Source of the DNA: Crocinitomicaceae bacterium
GTDB lineage: Bacteria > Bacteroidota > Bacteroidia > Flavobacteriales_D > Crocinitomicaceae
DNA: 64,000 bases
NCBI GenBank assembly: GCA_029251865.1
Contig: JAQXCN010000008.1
Location: 1 to 64,000, forward strand
Direction of reading: 5' to 3'
In this document: positions 56,169-64,000 of the stretch, piece by piece
Layout of the letters: each line of letters opens with the position of its first letter
How positions within the stretch are numbered: the first letter of the stretch is position 1
Translations under genes and position numbers: made by a program
The notes under the pieces: generated by a model
Databases searched by the model: none
Told to the model about the DNA's origin: nothing
What the model saw: only the letters and a program-made list of their open reading frames with translations

Positions 56169-57383
56169 TTACTTTGAAAAATGAAGTTCAATCTGTTCCT
56201 CAACATAGGAGCTTACTTCTTCGTTTTCAACCGCTTCAAGAACTTCTCCCAAGAAGGCCTTAACCAAAAGCTCTTTAGCTGACTTCTCTGACAGTCCTCT
56301 TGAACGTAAATAAAATACAGCTTCATCATCCAATTGACCTGTGGTAGAACCATGAGAACATTTCACATCGTCGGCATAGATTTCTAGTTCAGGCTTTGAG
56401 TTTACCGTACCAGTCTCACTTAATAAAATATTTGCATTTGACTGAAAGGCATTGATTTTCTGTGCGTCTTTGCGAACAAATACTTTTCCATTGAATACGT
56501 TCGTTGCGCGATCGTCAATCACACCTTTGTATAGTTCCTTTGAGTAACAATTTGCAACTTTATGATCCACAGTTGTGTGATTGTCACAATGTGACTTACC
56601 TTTTAAAGTATAGGCTCCATTCATAAATGTTTCGCAATTGCTACCATTCACATTGATCAATAAATCATTTCGAGTCAACCTACCTGACAAAGGAAAGGTA
56701 TTCATTGTAAAAGAGCTATTTGCTGCTTGATTGACATATTCTCGTTGTAAATCGAACGTATCGTTACCATTCTTTTGAATTTTATGGATACTTAGGTTTG
56801 CATTTTCTCCAACATCAATATAGGTGGATGCATTGATGAAACTTGCGTTATTTTCAGCGCCTTGAAAGTTCAAAATAACTGTTCCTTTCGACCCTTTTTT
56901 GCAGTTGATAAAAAGCCTTGGGAAAATTGCGGTATTATGATTGTTATCGAACACCAATTCTATTGACTTATTCTCTGAATCATCAAAAGTAAGTTCAACT
57001 GCGCATGAACAATAGAGCAAGTTGAGGGCATCAAACGGGCTCTCTGTATAACGCTCTGGTAAACTATCCCATGAAGTTTTAATACCAGGGGTATCTGTCT
57101 GCCCTTCAGCGATATGACCGTTTATGATGTGAACCTTACGGCCATTATTTGATATGGTATTTGCCGGTTTATTGTTTGATTTTGAGGCTGAAGCATTGAG
57201 TAGAAGTTTATTCAGGCCATTAACATTTGTATATTTCCATGCTTCATTTTTTCTGGTAGGGAAATCTGAAATCTCAAGTAGCGACTGGGCTCTTTGTTTT
57301 GCTACCTCTGTTAACGGAAGCGCTGTTTCGTTCAGTTGCGTTCTAAGGCGATCAAATTTTGTTTGTGTAAGCAAGTCTTCCAT
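56169..57383 (-). CDS. sufD: Fe-S cluster assembly protein SufD
   Basis: Part of the SufBCD scaffold that builds iron-sulfur clusters. The 404-residue protein shows the family features: FPTRKNEAWKYTNVNGL near residue 37, and the C-terminal parallel beta-helix region ending in ADDVKCSHGSTTGQLDDEAVFYLRSRGLSEKSAKELLVKAFLGEVL, with the conserved Cys and His. It is the last gene of the minus-strand suf operon and follows sufC by 3 nt. Confidence 0.94.
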   Translation of the reverse strand: MEDLLTQTKFDRLRTQLNETALPLTEVAKQRAQSLLEISDFPTRKNEAWKYTNVNGLNKLLLNASASKSNNKPANTISNNGRKVHIINGHIAEGQTDTPGIKTSWDSLPERYTESPFDALNLLYCSCAVELTFDDSENKSIELVFDNNHNTAIFPRLFINCKKGSKGTVILNFQGAENNASFINASTYIDVGENANLSIHKIQKNGNDTFDLQREYVNQAANSSFTMNTFPLSGRLTRNDLLINVNGSNCETFMNGAYTLKGKSHCDNHTTVDHKVANCYSKELYKGVIDDRATNVFNGKVFVRKDAQKINAFQSNANILLSETGTVNSKPELEIYADDVKCSHGSTTGQLDDEAVFYLRSRGLSEKSAKELLVKAFLGEVLEAVENEEVSSYVEEQIELHFSK

Positions 57384-57386
57384 TAT

Positions 57387-58142
57387 TTATCCTACTTGTG
57401 TTTCCTCCTTGATCCAATCGTATCCTTTTTCCTCAAGCTCGAGCGCAAGTTCTTTATTTCCTGTTTTCACAATTTTCCCGTCATGAAGGACATGAACAAA
57501 GTCAGGAACGATGTAGTCAAGCAGTCTTTGATAATGTGTAATAACGATTGAAGCATTGTCAGCAGATTTCAAGGTGTTTACACCTTTAGCCACGATGCGA
57601 AGTGCATCGATATCTAATCCTGAATCAGTTTCATCAAGAACCGCTAATTTTGGATTCAGCATCGCCATCTGAAATATCTCATTTCTCTTTTTTTCTCCGC
57701 CAGAAAACCCCTCGTTTACAGATCTTGATGCAAGTTTACTATCTAATTCAACGATTTTAGATTTCTCTCGAACCATGGCCATGAATTCTTTCGCTGAAAT
57801 TGAATCTTCACCTTTGGCTTCTCTAATTTCGTTTATAGCTGTTCGAAGAAAGTTGACATTCGAAACTCCAGGAATCTCAACAGGATATTGAAAGGCTAAA
57901 AACAGCCCTAAATGTGCTCTTTCTTCTGTTGATAATTCAAGAAGATCTGCCCCCTCAAAAGTAACCTCTCCTGAGGTGATTTCATATTCCTCTCGACCAG
58001 CTAGTATACTTGCGAGTGTGCTTTTACCTGCACCATTTGGTCCCATTATGGCATGTACTTCGCCGGCCTTGACGGTCAGCGTAAGGCCTTTTAAAATCTC
58101 TTTGCCCTCTATGTTAGCGTGTAAGTTTATTATTTCAATCAT
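57387..58142 (-). CDS. sufC: Fe-S cluster assembly ATPase SufC
   Basis: The ABC-type ATPase of the SufBCD complex. The 251-residue protein has Walker A GPNGAGKSTLAS, the signature NEGFSGGEKKRNEIFQMAML, and Walker B LAVLDETDSGLDIDAL, the typical SufC form. It lies 9 nt after sufB and 3 nt before sufD. Confidence 0.96.
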   Translation of the reverse strand: MIEIINLHANIEGKEILKGLTLTVKAGEVHAIMGPNGAGKSTLASILAGREEYEITSGEVTFEGADLLELSTEERAHLGLFLAFQYPVEIPGVSNVNFLRTAINEIREAKGEDSISAKEFMAMVREKSKIVELDSKLASRSVNEGFSGGEKKRNEIFQMAMLNPKLAVLDETDSGLDIDALRIVAKGVNTLKSADNASIVITHYQRLLDYIVPDFVHVLHDGKIVKTGNKELALELEEKGYDWIKEETQVG

Positions 58143-58151
58143 ATCTTTTTT

Positions 58152-59600
58152 TTAGCCTACAGAGCCTTCTAGGCTTATGGCGAGTAATTTTTGAGCTTCT
58201 ACTGCGAATTCCATAGGAAGCTGGTTTAGCACCTCTTTACAATAGCCATTTACTATGAGGCTGATTGCTTTTTCTTCTGATATCCCTCTCTGTTTGCAAT
58301 AAAATAGTTGGTCTTCTCCTATTTTCGATGTTGTTGCCTCGTGCTCAATTTGTGCTGTCGGGTTTTTACATTCGATGTATGGGAAGGTATGAGCGCCACA
58401 ATGATCGGTCATCAAAAGAGAGTCACATTGTGAAAAGTTTCTTGATTTATGTGCGTTTTTATGAATCTGAACTAATCCTCTGTAGGAGTTTTGAGAATCA
58501 CCTGCAGAAATACCCTTAGAAATGATAGTACTTTTTGTGTTTTTTCCAAGGTGAATCATTTTTGTCCCCGTATCCGCTTGTTGGTAATTATTGGTAACCG
58601 CAACAGAGTAAAATTCACCTACAGCGTGGTCTCCCTTCAAAATACATGAAGGATATTTCCATGTTACTGCCGAACCTGTCTCAACTTGTGTCCATGAAAT
58701 TTTAGCATTCGTTTCGCAGAGTCCGCGTTTCGTCACAAAATTGAATACACCACCAATACCATTCTTATCTCCAGGGTACCAATTTTGAACGGTTGAGTAT
58801 TTTATTTCAGCATCTTTCAACGCTTTTAGTTCTACAACTGCCGCATGGAGTTGATTCTCATCTCTTTGAGGCGCTGTGCAACCTTCCAAATAAGAAACAT
58901 AAGCACCTTCATCGGCAATAACTAGGGTTCTTTCAAATTGACCTGTTCCCCCTGCGTTGATTCTAAAATAGGTAGAGAGTTCCATTGGACATCGTACACC
59001 TTTTGGAATATAGCAGAAAGAACCATCGGTAAATACGGCTGCATTCAGTGCTGCATAAAAATTATCAGTATGCGGTATGATTGTTCCCATGTGCTCACGC
59101 ACGAGTTCAGGATATTCTTGGACGGCCTCTGAAAATGAACAAAAAATTATGCCCAATTCTTTAAGTTTAGATTTAAAGGAAGTAGCAACTGAAACTGAAT
59201 CCATTACGAAGTCGACAGCAACACCTGTGAGTCGTTTTTGTTCTTCCATAGAAATCCCGAGTTTCCCCATGGTCTCTTTCATCTCAGGATCCACATCGTC
59301 CCATGATTCATACTTTTTTGTTTGTTTGGGAGCTGCGTAATAGGTTATATTCTGGAAATCTGGTTTTTGATAGCGGACATGTGCCCATTCAGGCTCGGTC
59401 ATCGTAAGCCATGTGCGGTAAGCATTTATTCGATAGTCCAACAACCATTTTGGTTCTTCTTTTTTTGAGGAAATTAAACGAATGATATCTTCATTCAGTC
59501 CAACTGGAATTTTTTCAGTTTCGACATCTGTGACGAAACCAAATTTATAGTCCTGGTTTTCAAGGTCTTTGGCTAATTCATTTTCCGTATACTGTCCCAT
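58152..59600 (-). CDS. sufB: Fe-S cluster assembly protein SufB
   Basis: The main scaffold subunit of SufBCD. The 482-residue protein carries [20 protein letters not shown], the beta-helix domain with [20 protein letters not shown], and the C-terminal [52 protein letters not shown], with the conserved Cys and Glu that hold the growing cluster. It follows the A-type carrier gene by 18 nt. The operon is needed by the ACIII and radical SAM proteins encoded nearby. Confidence 0.96.
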   Translation of the reverse strand: MGQYTENELAKDLENQDYKFGFVTDVETEKIPVGLNEDIIRLISSKKEEPKWLLDYRINAYRTWLTMTEPEWAHVRYQKPDFQNITYYAAPKQTKKYESWDDVDPEMKETMGKLGISMEEQKRLTGVAVDFVMDSVSVATSFKSKLKELGIIFCSFSEAVQEYPELVREHMGTIIPHTDNFYAALNAAVFTDGSFCYIPKGVRCPMELSTYFRINAGGTGQFERTLVIADEGAYVSYLEGCTAPQRDENQLHAAVVELKALKDAEIKYSTVQNWYPGDKNGIGGVFNFVTKRGLCETNAKISWTQVETGSAVTWKYPSCILKGDHAVGEFYSVAVTNNYQQADTGTKMIHLGKNTKSTIISKGISAGDSQNSYRGLVQIHKNAHKSRNFSQCDSLLMTDHCGAHTFPYIECKNPTAQIEHEATTSKIGEDQLFYCKQRGISEEKAISLIVNGYCKEVLNQLPMEFAVEAQKLLAISLEGSVG

Positions 59601-59618
59601 AATTGCTTAAATATTATA

Positions 59619-59942
59619 TTAAACTGAAAATGACTCTCCGCACCCACAGGTTCTATCGGCATTCGGATTTTTAAAAACAAATCCCTTGCCATTTAAGCCT
59701 CCTGAAAAATCAAGTGTAGTACCTAACAAATACAGATAACTCTTTGTATCTACTACGACTTCGATGCCATTATCTTCAAAACTTGAGTCTCCTTCTTTAC
59801 GCTCGTTATCAAATGTTAATTGATACATCAAACCCGAGCATCCGCCACCTTCAACTCCAACACGAATAAAAAAACCCTTTTTACCATCATCTTCCATGAG
59901 GCGAATTGCTTGTTTTTTTGCCGACGCTGTAACAGTAATCAT
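59619..59942 (-). CDS. A-type iron-sulfur carrier (IscA/SufA family)
   Basis: A 107-residue carrier that passes iron-sulfur clusters to client proteins. The three ligand cysteines are in GGCSGLMYQL and the C-terminal CGCGESF. It is the first gene of the suf operon, 18 nt before sufB, so SufA is the natural reading, although ErpA and IscA cannot be excluded by sequence alone. Confidence 0.92.
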   Translation of the reverse strand: MITVTASAKKQAIRLMEDDGKKGFFIRVGVEGGGCSGLMYQLTFDNERKEGDSSFEDNGIEVVVDTKSYLYLLGTTLDFSGGLNGKGFVFKNPNADRTCGCGESFSV

Positions 59943-59989
59943 ACTTAGCCTTTATTTAGATTTATTTTAAATAACCTTAATTCTAAGTG

Positions 59990-60017
59990 CAAAAATACGA
60001 CATTTTCGTGATTGCAA
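59990..60017 (-). promoter_or_regulatory. Promoter of the suf operon
   Basis: On the minus strand, TTG (60017-60015), a 17-nt spacer, then TATTTTTG (59997-59990) match both halves of the Bacteroidota promoter. The predicted leader to the A-type carrier start at 59942 is about 40 nt. I see no Fur- or IscR-like site that I would defend. Confidence 0.6.
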
Positions 60018-60075
60018 CAAAATTGATTTGAAACCTAATTATTAAACATTTCAATAACCAACTTGTTTTGTTTTC

Positions 60076-60738
60076 ATGGAAAAGAAAACATTAGTAATCG
60101 GAGGAACCAAAGGCATAGGATTGTCCATTGTCCAACATTTGAGTAAACATGAATGTCACACCATTTCAAGAGGGGAGTCTCCCCTTTCTAACCACTACGC
60201 TTTAGATGTGTTGACTGATGAACTTCCTGAAATTGAAGGTTTGACAGGTTTGGTTTACTGTCCTGGATCTATTACCCTGAAGCCATTTCACAGACTATCA
60301 CCCGATGATTTTTTAGCAGATTATCAAAAAAATGTACTCGGTGCTGTTCGTGTCTTACAATTTTACTTCAGAACGCTTAAGAAAAACCAAGGCTCGGTTG
60401 TACTATTTGGAACTGTTGCTAGCCAACAAGGAATGCCTTTTCATGCCTCTATTGCTGCAGCAAAAGGTGGCCTCGAGTCTCTTTCTCGCAGTTTAGCAGC
60501 GGAATGGGCGCCACACATTCGAGTAAATACTGTAAACCCGTCACTTACCGATACCTCACTGGCTGAAATGCTACTCAGTACAGATCAAAAAAGAGAAAAT
60601 GCTGCAAATCGTCATCCACTCAAGAAAATTGGAAGCCCTGCGGATATCGCTCAGGCCGCAGTATTTTGTCTTGAAAACGAATGGGTCACGGGTCAAACTA
60701 TAGGTGTAGACGGCGGAATGTCTACTGTTCGAGTTTGA
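60076..60738 (+). CDS. SDR-family protein lacking the catalytic Tyr
   Basis: A 220-residue Rossmann-fold protein of the short-chain dehydrogenase/reductase superfamily. The nucleotide-binding GGTKGIG is at residues 8-14, and the PG turn with VNPSLTDTSLAEML follows the core. Where the family has Tyr-x3-Lys, this protein reads HASIAAAKGGLESL, with Ile in the Tyr position and Lys kept. The substrate is unknown. A group of bacterial SDRs with a similar AIAAAK motif exists, so this is probably a stable variant rather than decay. Confidence 0.82.
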   Translation: MEKKTLVIGGTKGIGLSIVQHLSKHECHTISRGESPLSNHYALDVLTDELPEIEGLTGLVYCPGSITLKPFHRLSPDDFLADYQKNVLGAVRVLQFYFRTLKKNQGSVVLFGTVASQQGMPFHASIAAAKGGLESLSRSLAAEWAPHIRVNTVNPSLTDTSLAEMLLSTDQKRENAANRHPLKKIGSPADIAQAAVFCLENEWVTGQTIGVDGGMSTVRV

Positions 60739-60762
60739 TTATATTTGGCCAAAATATTATAA

Positions 60763-61356
60763 ATGAATGCATTTGAAGCGCTGTTTTGGTCTTTGGGAGC
60801 CTCATGGCAGTTCTCGGTCTTATATCCCTTCGTAGTTCTAATTTTTTCTGGTTTTATTGCTGTATATTTTTTAAGTAGTAAAATTTCAAGTATTGGTTTA
60901 AGATTATTTTTAACCTTCCTTTTGGGTTTACTTCCTGCTGTAATTTACTTTGTATTCTACCCCATATACGAATCAGATGTGGGAAATAATCCGAGAATCG
61001 TGCTCTTGGAACAAGGCAAAGCAGTAACCATCTCAACTTTTGAAGTGATTACATTACCCAATTGTCCTTACTGTGTGGAGTCAATAGATGCTATTGTACA
61101 GCTTAAGAAGAGAAATCCAGATTTAGATGTAATTTACAAGATACTTTCGTCAAGTAATAATGGTGGCCATGTTGCGGCATTATTAAAAAAATCGAAGATC
61201 AAATACGCATTTGTTCGTCACAACTCTGATTTAAAAAAAATAACAAAGGGGTCATTCCCGACTTTTGCATTTCGTCAAAAAGGGCGAAGCGACGTATTTG
61301 TTTGGAATAATAATACTTTTGGCAGTTGTGCTTTGGATTTTATTGAAGCCAACTAA
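60763..61356 (+). CDS. Membrane-anchored thioredoxin-fold protein with a CPYC motif
   Basis: A 197-residue protein with two N-terminal membrane helices (about residues 17-37 and 46-66) and a C-terminal glutaredoxin-like domain: STFEVITLPNCPYCVESIDAIVQLKKRNP, with the redox pair CPYC near residues 100-103, and GSFPTFAF as the cis-Pro loop. It may reduce or shuffle disulfides or move glutathione-like thiols; the partner is unknown. It lies 24 nt after the SDR gene and converges on ygiQ. Confidence 0.7.
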   Translation: MNAFEALFWSLGASWQFSVLYPFVVLIFSGFIAVYFLSSKISSIGLRLFLTFLLGLLPAVIYFVFYPIYESDVGNNPRIVLLEQGKAVTISTFEVITLPNCPYCVESIDAIVQLKKRNPDLDVIYKILSSSNNGGHVAALLKKSKIKYAFVRHNSDLKKITKGSFPTFAFRQKGRSDVFVWNNNTFGSCALDFIEAN

Positions 61357-61362
61357 ATCGAA

Positions 61363-63261
61363 TTAGCGTTTTTTATTTCTTCTTTTCTCGAGCCATTGTG
61401 GCATTTCTTTTTTGGCTTCAGGTTCAATAAGTTTTTCCAATAGATCGGGGCGATTCGCCTTTGATAACTTGTTCTTTATCCATGTTCTATTCTCCCTTTT
61501 ATACCAAAAGAAAAATTTGTTTTGGTCTTGTTTTTCTTGTTTTGTTTTAACCGTCTCTACAGGTTTAAGGGTGTAAGGATGAACACCGGCATAATAAATG
61601 ACTGTTGCAACGGTCATTGGTGTTGGTGTGAAGTCTTGAACCTGTTCAAGTTGAAATCCCATATCTTTTGTTTCCGCAGCTAAGTTGGCCATGTCAACCT
61701 CATCGCACCCAGGGTGTGAAGATATAAAATAGGGTACAAGTTGCTGGTTGATGCCTTTTTCAGCTGAAATCTTGTCGTACTTTTCCTTGAATTTATGAAA
61801 ATATTTAAAGGAAGGCTTGCGCATGACTTTAAGCGTTTTATCCGATGTATGTTCTGGTGCAACTTTCAATCTACCACTAACATGTCTCGTTATAACTTGT
61901 TCAATGTATTCATCGTGATTGCCATCTTCATTGTTTTTATTGAAATCATCTACCAAAAGATCATAACGGATACCCGATCCAACGAATGCTTTTTTTACTG
62001 CAGGTAGCGCATCAACTTTACGGTAAAGTTCGGTCATCGGTTTGTGCGATGTATCGAGGTTGTTGCATATAACAGGGTGAATGCAGCTTGGCGAAACACA
62101 GCGTTCACAAATCGCTTCATCCTTACCTTTCATTTTATACATGTTTGCCGAAGGACCGCCTAAATCAGAAATATATCCTTTGAAGTCAGGGTGAGCGGTA
62201 ACTTTATCCACTTCTGAGAGAATCGATTTTTCACTTCGTGAAGCAATAAATTTCCCTTGATGCGCTGAAATCGTACAAAAACTGCAACCTCCAAAACAGC
62301 CTCTGTGCATGTTTACAGAGAATTTAATCATGTCATATGCAGGGATATTTCCGCGTTTCTTGTATTTCGGATGTGGTTCACGCGTGTAAGGCAGGTCAAA
62401 AGAAGCATCTATTTCTTTCTCTACCATCGTTTTGTAAGGAGGGTTAATTACAAGAACCTGGTCACCTATGTCTTGTGTTATTCTATTTGCTTGCCATTTG
62501 TTAGATTCTACTTCAACTACTTTGAAATTGGCTGCATATTTTAGTTTATCATTTAGACATTCCTCATGGCTAGCAAGAGCAATTGTATTCCAGTTTTTGA
62601 CTTTCGGTAATTCATTTGATTTCTCTTGAAGAAAGGCAAACTGTTTTATTGTTTTGAGATGTTGAAATGGAACCCCTTTTTTAAGAAGTCTAAGAGCATC
62701 GCGAAGTGGTTGATCACCCATTCCGTAAACCAAAGCATCCGCTCTAGAATCAAACAGAATACTTGGCATAAGTTCGTCTTTCCAATAATCGTAATGTGTA
62801 ACGCGCCTCAACGAGGCTTCGATACCACCAATAAGCACAGGGACATCTGGGAAAATATCTTTTAAAATCTTGGAATAGACTGTGGTTGCATAATCGGGTC
62901 TAAAACCTGCCTTTCCTCCAGCGGTGTATGCGTCTGTAGATCTGAGCCTTTTGTTAGCGGTATAATGATTCACCATAGAATCCATGCACCCTGCTGTAAT
63001 TCCGAAAAAAAGCTTTGGTTTACCTAATTTTTTAAAATCGCGAAGGTCGTCTTGCCAATTAGGTTGAGCAACAATACCTACCTTAAGACCTTCATCCTCT
63101 ATTATTCGTCCAATTACTGCCGTTCCAAATGCGGGGTGATCTACGTAGGCATCTCCTGAAATTAATATTACATCAAAATCTTCCCAGCCTCTTTTTAAAG
63201 CCTCTTTTTTTGATAACGGAAGCCAATCTGATATTGGTCTTTGCGGTGAATCAGGTATCAT
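61363..63261 (-). CDS. YgiQ family radical SAM protein
   Basis: A 632-residue radical SAM protein of the YgiQ/UPF0313 family, whose substrate is unknown. An N-terminal domain (MIPDSPQRPISDWLPLSKKEALKRGWEDFDVILISGDAYVDHPAFG) precedes the radical SAM core with the cluster motif GCFGGCSFCTI near residue 323. Later segments include GSGIRYDLL and HVSGRLKVAPEHTSDKTLKVMRKPS. Its Fe-S cluster would be supplied by the suf operon next door. The start at 63261 is only 4 nt from an exact -7 promoter box. Confidence 0.9.
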   Translation of the reverse strand: MIPDSPQRPISDWLPLSKKEALKRGWEDFDVILISGDAYVDHPAFGTAVIGRIIEDEGLKVGIVAQPNWQDDLRDFKKLGKPKLFFGITAGCMDSMVNHYTANKRLRSTDAYTAGGKAGFRPDYATTVYSKILKDIFPDVPVLIGGIEASLRRVTHYDYWKDELMPSILFDSRADALVYGMGDQPLRDALRLLKKGVPFQHLKTIKQFAFLQEKSNELPKVKNWNTIALASHEECLNDKLKYAANFKVVEVESNKWQANRITQDIGDQVLVINPPYKTMVEKEIDASFDLPYTREPHPKYKKRGNIPAYDMIKFSVNMHRGCFGGCSFCTISAHQGKFIASRSEKSILSEVDKVTAHPDFKGYISDLGGPSANMYKMKGKDEAICERCVSPSCIHPVICNNLDTSHKPMTELYRKVDALPAVKKAFVGSGIRYDLLVDDFNKNNEDGNHDEYIEQVITRHVSGRLKVAPEHTSDKTLKVMRKPSFKYFHKFKEKYDKISAEKGINQQLVPYFISSHPGCDEVDMANLAAETKDMGFQLEQVQDFTPTPMTVATVIYYAGVHPYTLKPVETVKTKQEKQDQNKFFFWYKRENRTWIKNKLSKANRPDLLEKLIEPEAKKEMPQWLEKRRNKKR

Positions 63262-63265
63262 AGAT

Positions 63266-63273
63266 CAAATATA
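63266..63273 (-). promoter_or_regulatory. ygiQ promoter -7 box next to the start codon
   Basis: On the minus strand, TATATTTG (63273-63266) matches TAnnTTTG exactly and ends 4 nt before the ATG (63261-63259). I see no clear TTG -33. The geometry predicts a leaderless mRNA. Confidence 0.45.
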
Positions 63274-63403
63274 CGTATAAACAAAACGAAAGATTCGATG
63301 TTCGAAACATAATAGAGTTCAAAGCAAAAAAAAAGTAACTATCAAATTTATTTTGTCTCGAATTGTATATTTTTGAATTGATTAAAAACTTAAAATTAAA
63401 AAG

Positions 63404-64000
63404 ATGTCATTTGAATTACCAAAACTGAGCTATGCGTACAACGCACTTGAGCCACACATTGATGCAAGAACAATGGAGATCCATCATTCTAAGCATCACC
63501 AGGGATATACGAATAATCTAAATGCTGCTATTGCAGGTTCAGATCTAGAGGGAAAGTCTATACATGAAATCATGAATGCATGTGCAGACATTCCAGCTGT
63601 GAGAAATAATGGTGGTGGGTTCTTTAACCATACCTTATTCTGGGAAGTAATGTCCCCCGATGGAGGAGGCAATCCTTCAGGCGCTTTAGCAGATGCTGTT
63701 GACAATACATTTGGTTCTTTTGATGCTTTTAAGGACGCTTTTGCCAAAGCTGCTGCTACGAGGTTCGGTTCGGGTTGGGCATGGCTGTGTGTTAAAGATG
63801 GAACATTAGAGGTTTGTTCTACGCCCAATCAGGATAATCCTTTGATGGGTCTGGGTTGTTCAGGTACTCCCATTTTAGGTTTGGATGTTTGGGAGCATGC
63901 TTATTATTTAAATTATCAGAATAGACGTCCAGACTATATTCAGGCATTTTTTGAAGTTGTAGATTGGTCTGTTGTAGCAGAAAAATACGCGGCTGCGCTT
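63404..64000 (+). CDS. sodA: Superoxide dismutase, Mn type (truncated by the window end)
   Basis: Converts superoxide to hydrogen peroxide and oxygen. The frame is open for 199 codons to the end of the window, where only a few residues should be missing. Metal ligands are visible: the first His in [12 protein letters not shown], the second in FFNHTLFWE, and Asp/His in [21 protein letters not shown]. The segments NNGGGFFNH and NQDNPLMG are closer to Mn-type than Fe-type enzymes. It is divergent from ygiQ across a 142-nt gap. Confidence 0.93.
   Translation, partial: MSFELPKLSYAYNALEPHIDARTMEIHHSKHHQGYTNNLNAAIAGSDLEGKSIHEIMNACADIPAVRNNGGGFFNHTLFWEVMSPDGGGNPSGALADAVDNTFGSFDAFKDAFAKAAATRFGSGWAWLCVKDGTLEVCSTPNQDNPLMGLGCSGTPILGLDVWEHAYYLNYQNRRPDYIQAFFEVVDWSVVAEKYAAAL

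Noticed and set aside
63340-63380. TTTTG and TATATTTTTG before sodA as a promoter
   Set aside because: The spacing between the two parts (about 10 nt) does not match the Bacteroidota pattern and the box has an extra T; not strong enough to list.

Overview
The window looks like a piece of a Bacteroidota chromosome, most likely Flavobacteriales (a Crocinitomicaceae-like lineage is my guess, not shown). It is AT-rich and densely packed. It encodes an alternative complex III (actABCDEF) next to an aa3-type oxidase, a fused MurF-alanine racemase, a SprE/PorW type IX secretion lipoprotein, AtpZ, DUF4837 and DUF3109 proteins, and a SUF operon. Several exact copies of the Bacteroidota promoter motif TAnnTTTG lie just upstream of genes. 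I found no phage, IS element, CRISPR array or rRNA. No gene-free stretch exceeds 300 bases; the largest gaps are 24506-24707 and 1649-1781.

Layout. 1-1.65 kb: tRNA-Gln with its own terminator, thiL, and a convergent SPOR-like protein. 1.8-13.6 kb: one long respiratory operon, actABCDEF-coxB-coxA, which takes electrons from menaquinol through cytochrome c to oxygen and ends in a hairpin terminator inside the tail of a convergent DUF3109 gene. 14.2-18.7 kb: rimP-nusA-infB, with a terminator-like hairpin in its leader. 18.8-24.5 kb: a tightly packed run tatA-gatA-lytic transglycosylase-DUF4837-glycosyltransferase-UbiA-like protein. 24.7-29.8 kb: leuS, a MerR/B12-type regulator, engB, yebC. 29.9-33.5 kb: sprE/porW, bactofilin, atpZ and an AtpI-like membrane protein. 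33.5-44.2 kb: unrelated genes (M28 peptidase, tdk, murF-alr, ferritin, a giant sensor-cyclase-HD protein, mce, a possible T9SS cargo, hemJ). 44.25-49.2 kb: ATP synthase atpBEFHAG from its own promoter, with a strong terminator-like hairpin directly after atpE. 49.2-51.9 kb: a LuxR-type response regulator, a beta-propeller lipoprotein and an outer-membrane barrel. 51.96-56.01 kb: three overlapping genes for three very different photolyase/cryptochrome-superfamily proteins. 56.2-59.9 kb: minus-strand SUF operon (A-type carrier, sufB, sufC, sufD). 60.1-64 kb: an SDR protein lacking the catalytic Tyr, a thioredoxin-fold membrane protein, a YgiQ radical SAM protein, and a Mn-type superoxide dismutase running off the window end.

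Most of the window is core metabolism. The parts that deserve a second look are: (1) the three-photolyase operon, in which one protein seems to have the FAD domain first and an extra alpha/beta domain last, and another belongs to the iron-sulfur photolyase family but has lost all the cysteine ligands; (2) the 1296-residue protein joining an HTCS-like propeller sensor to a class III adenylate cyclase-like domain, with Gln in place of the transition-state Arg, and to a C-terminal HD phosphohydrolase domain; (3) terminator-like hairpins placed inside operons (after atpE, and ahead of rimP); and (4) three genes whose -7 box ends only 4 nt before the start codon, which suggests leaderless mRNAs.
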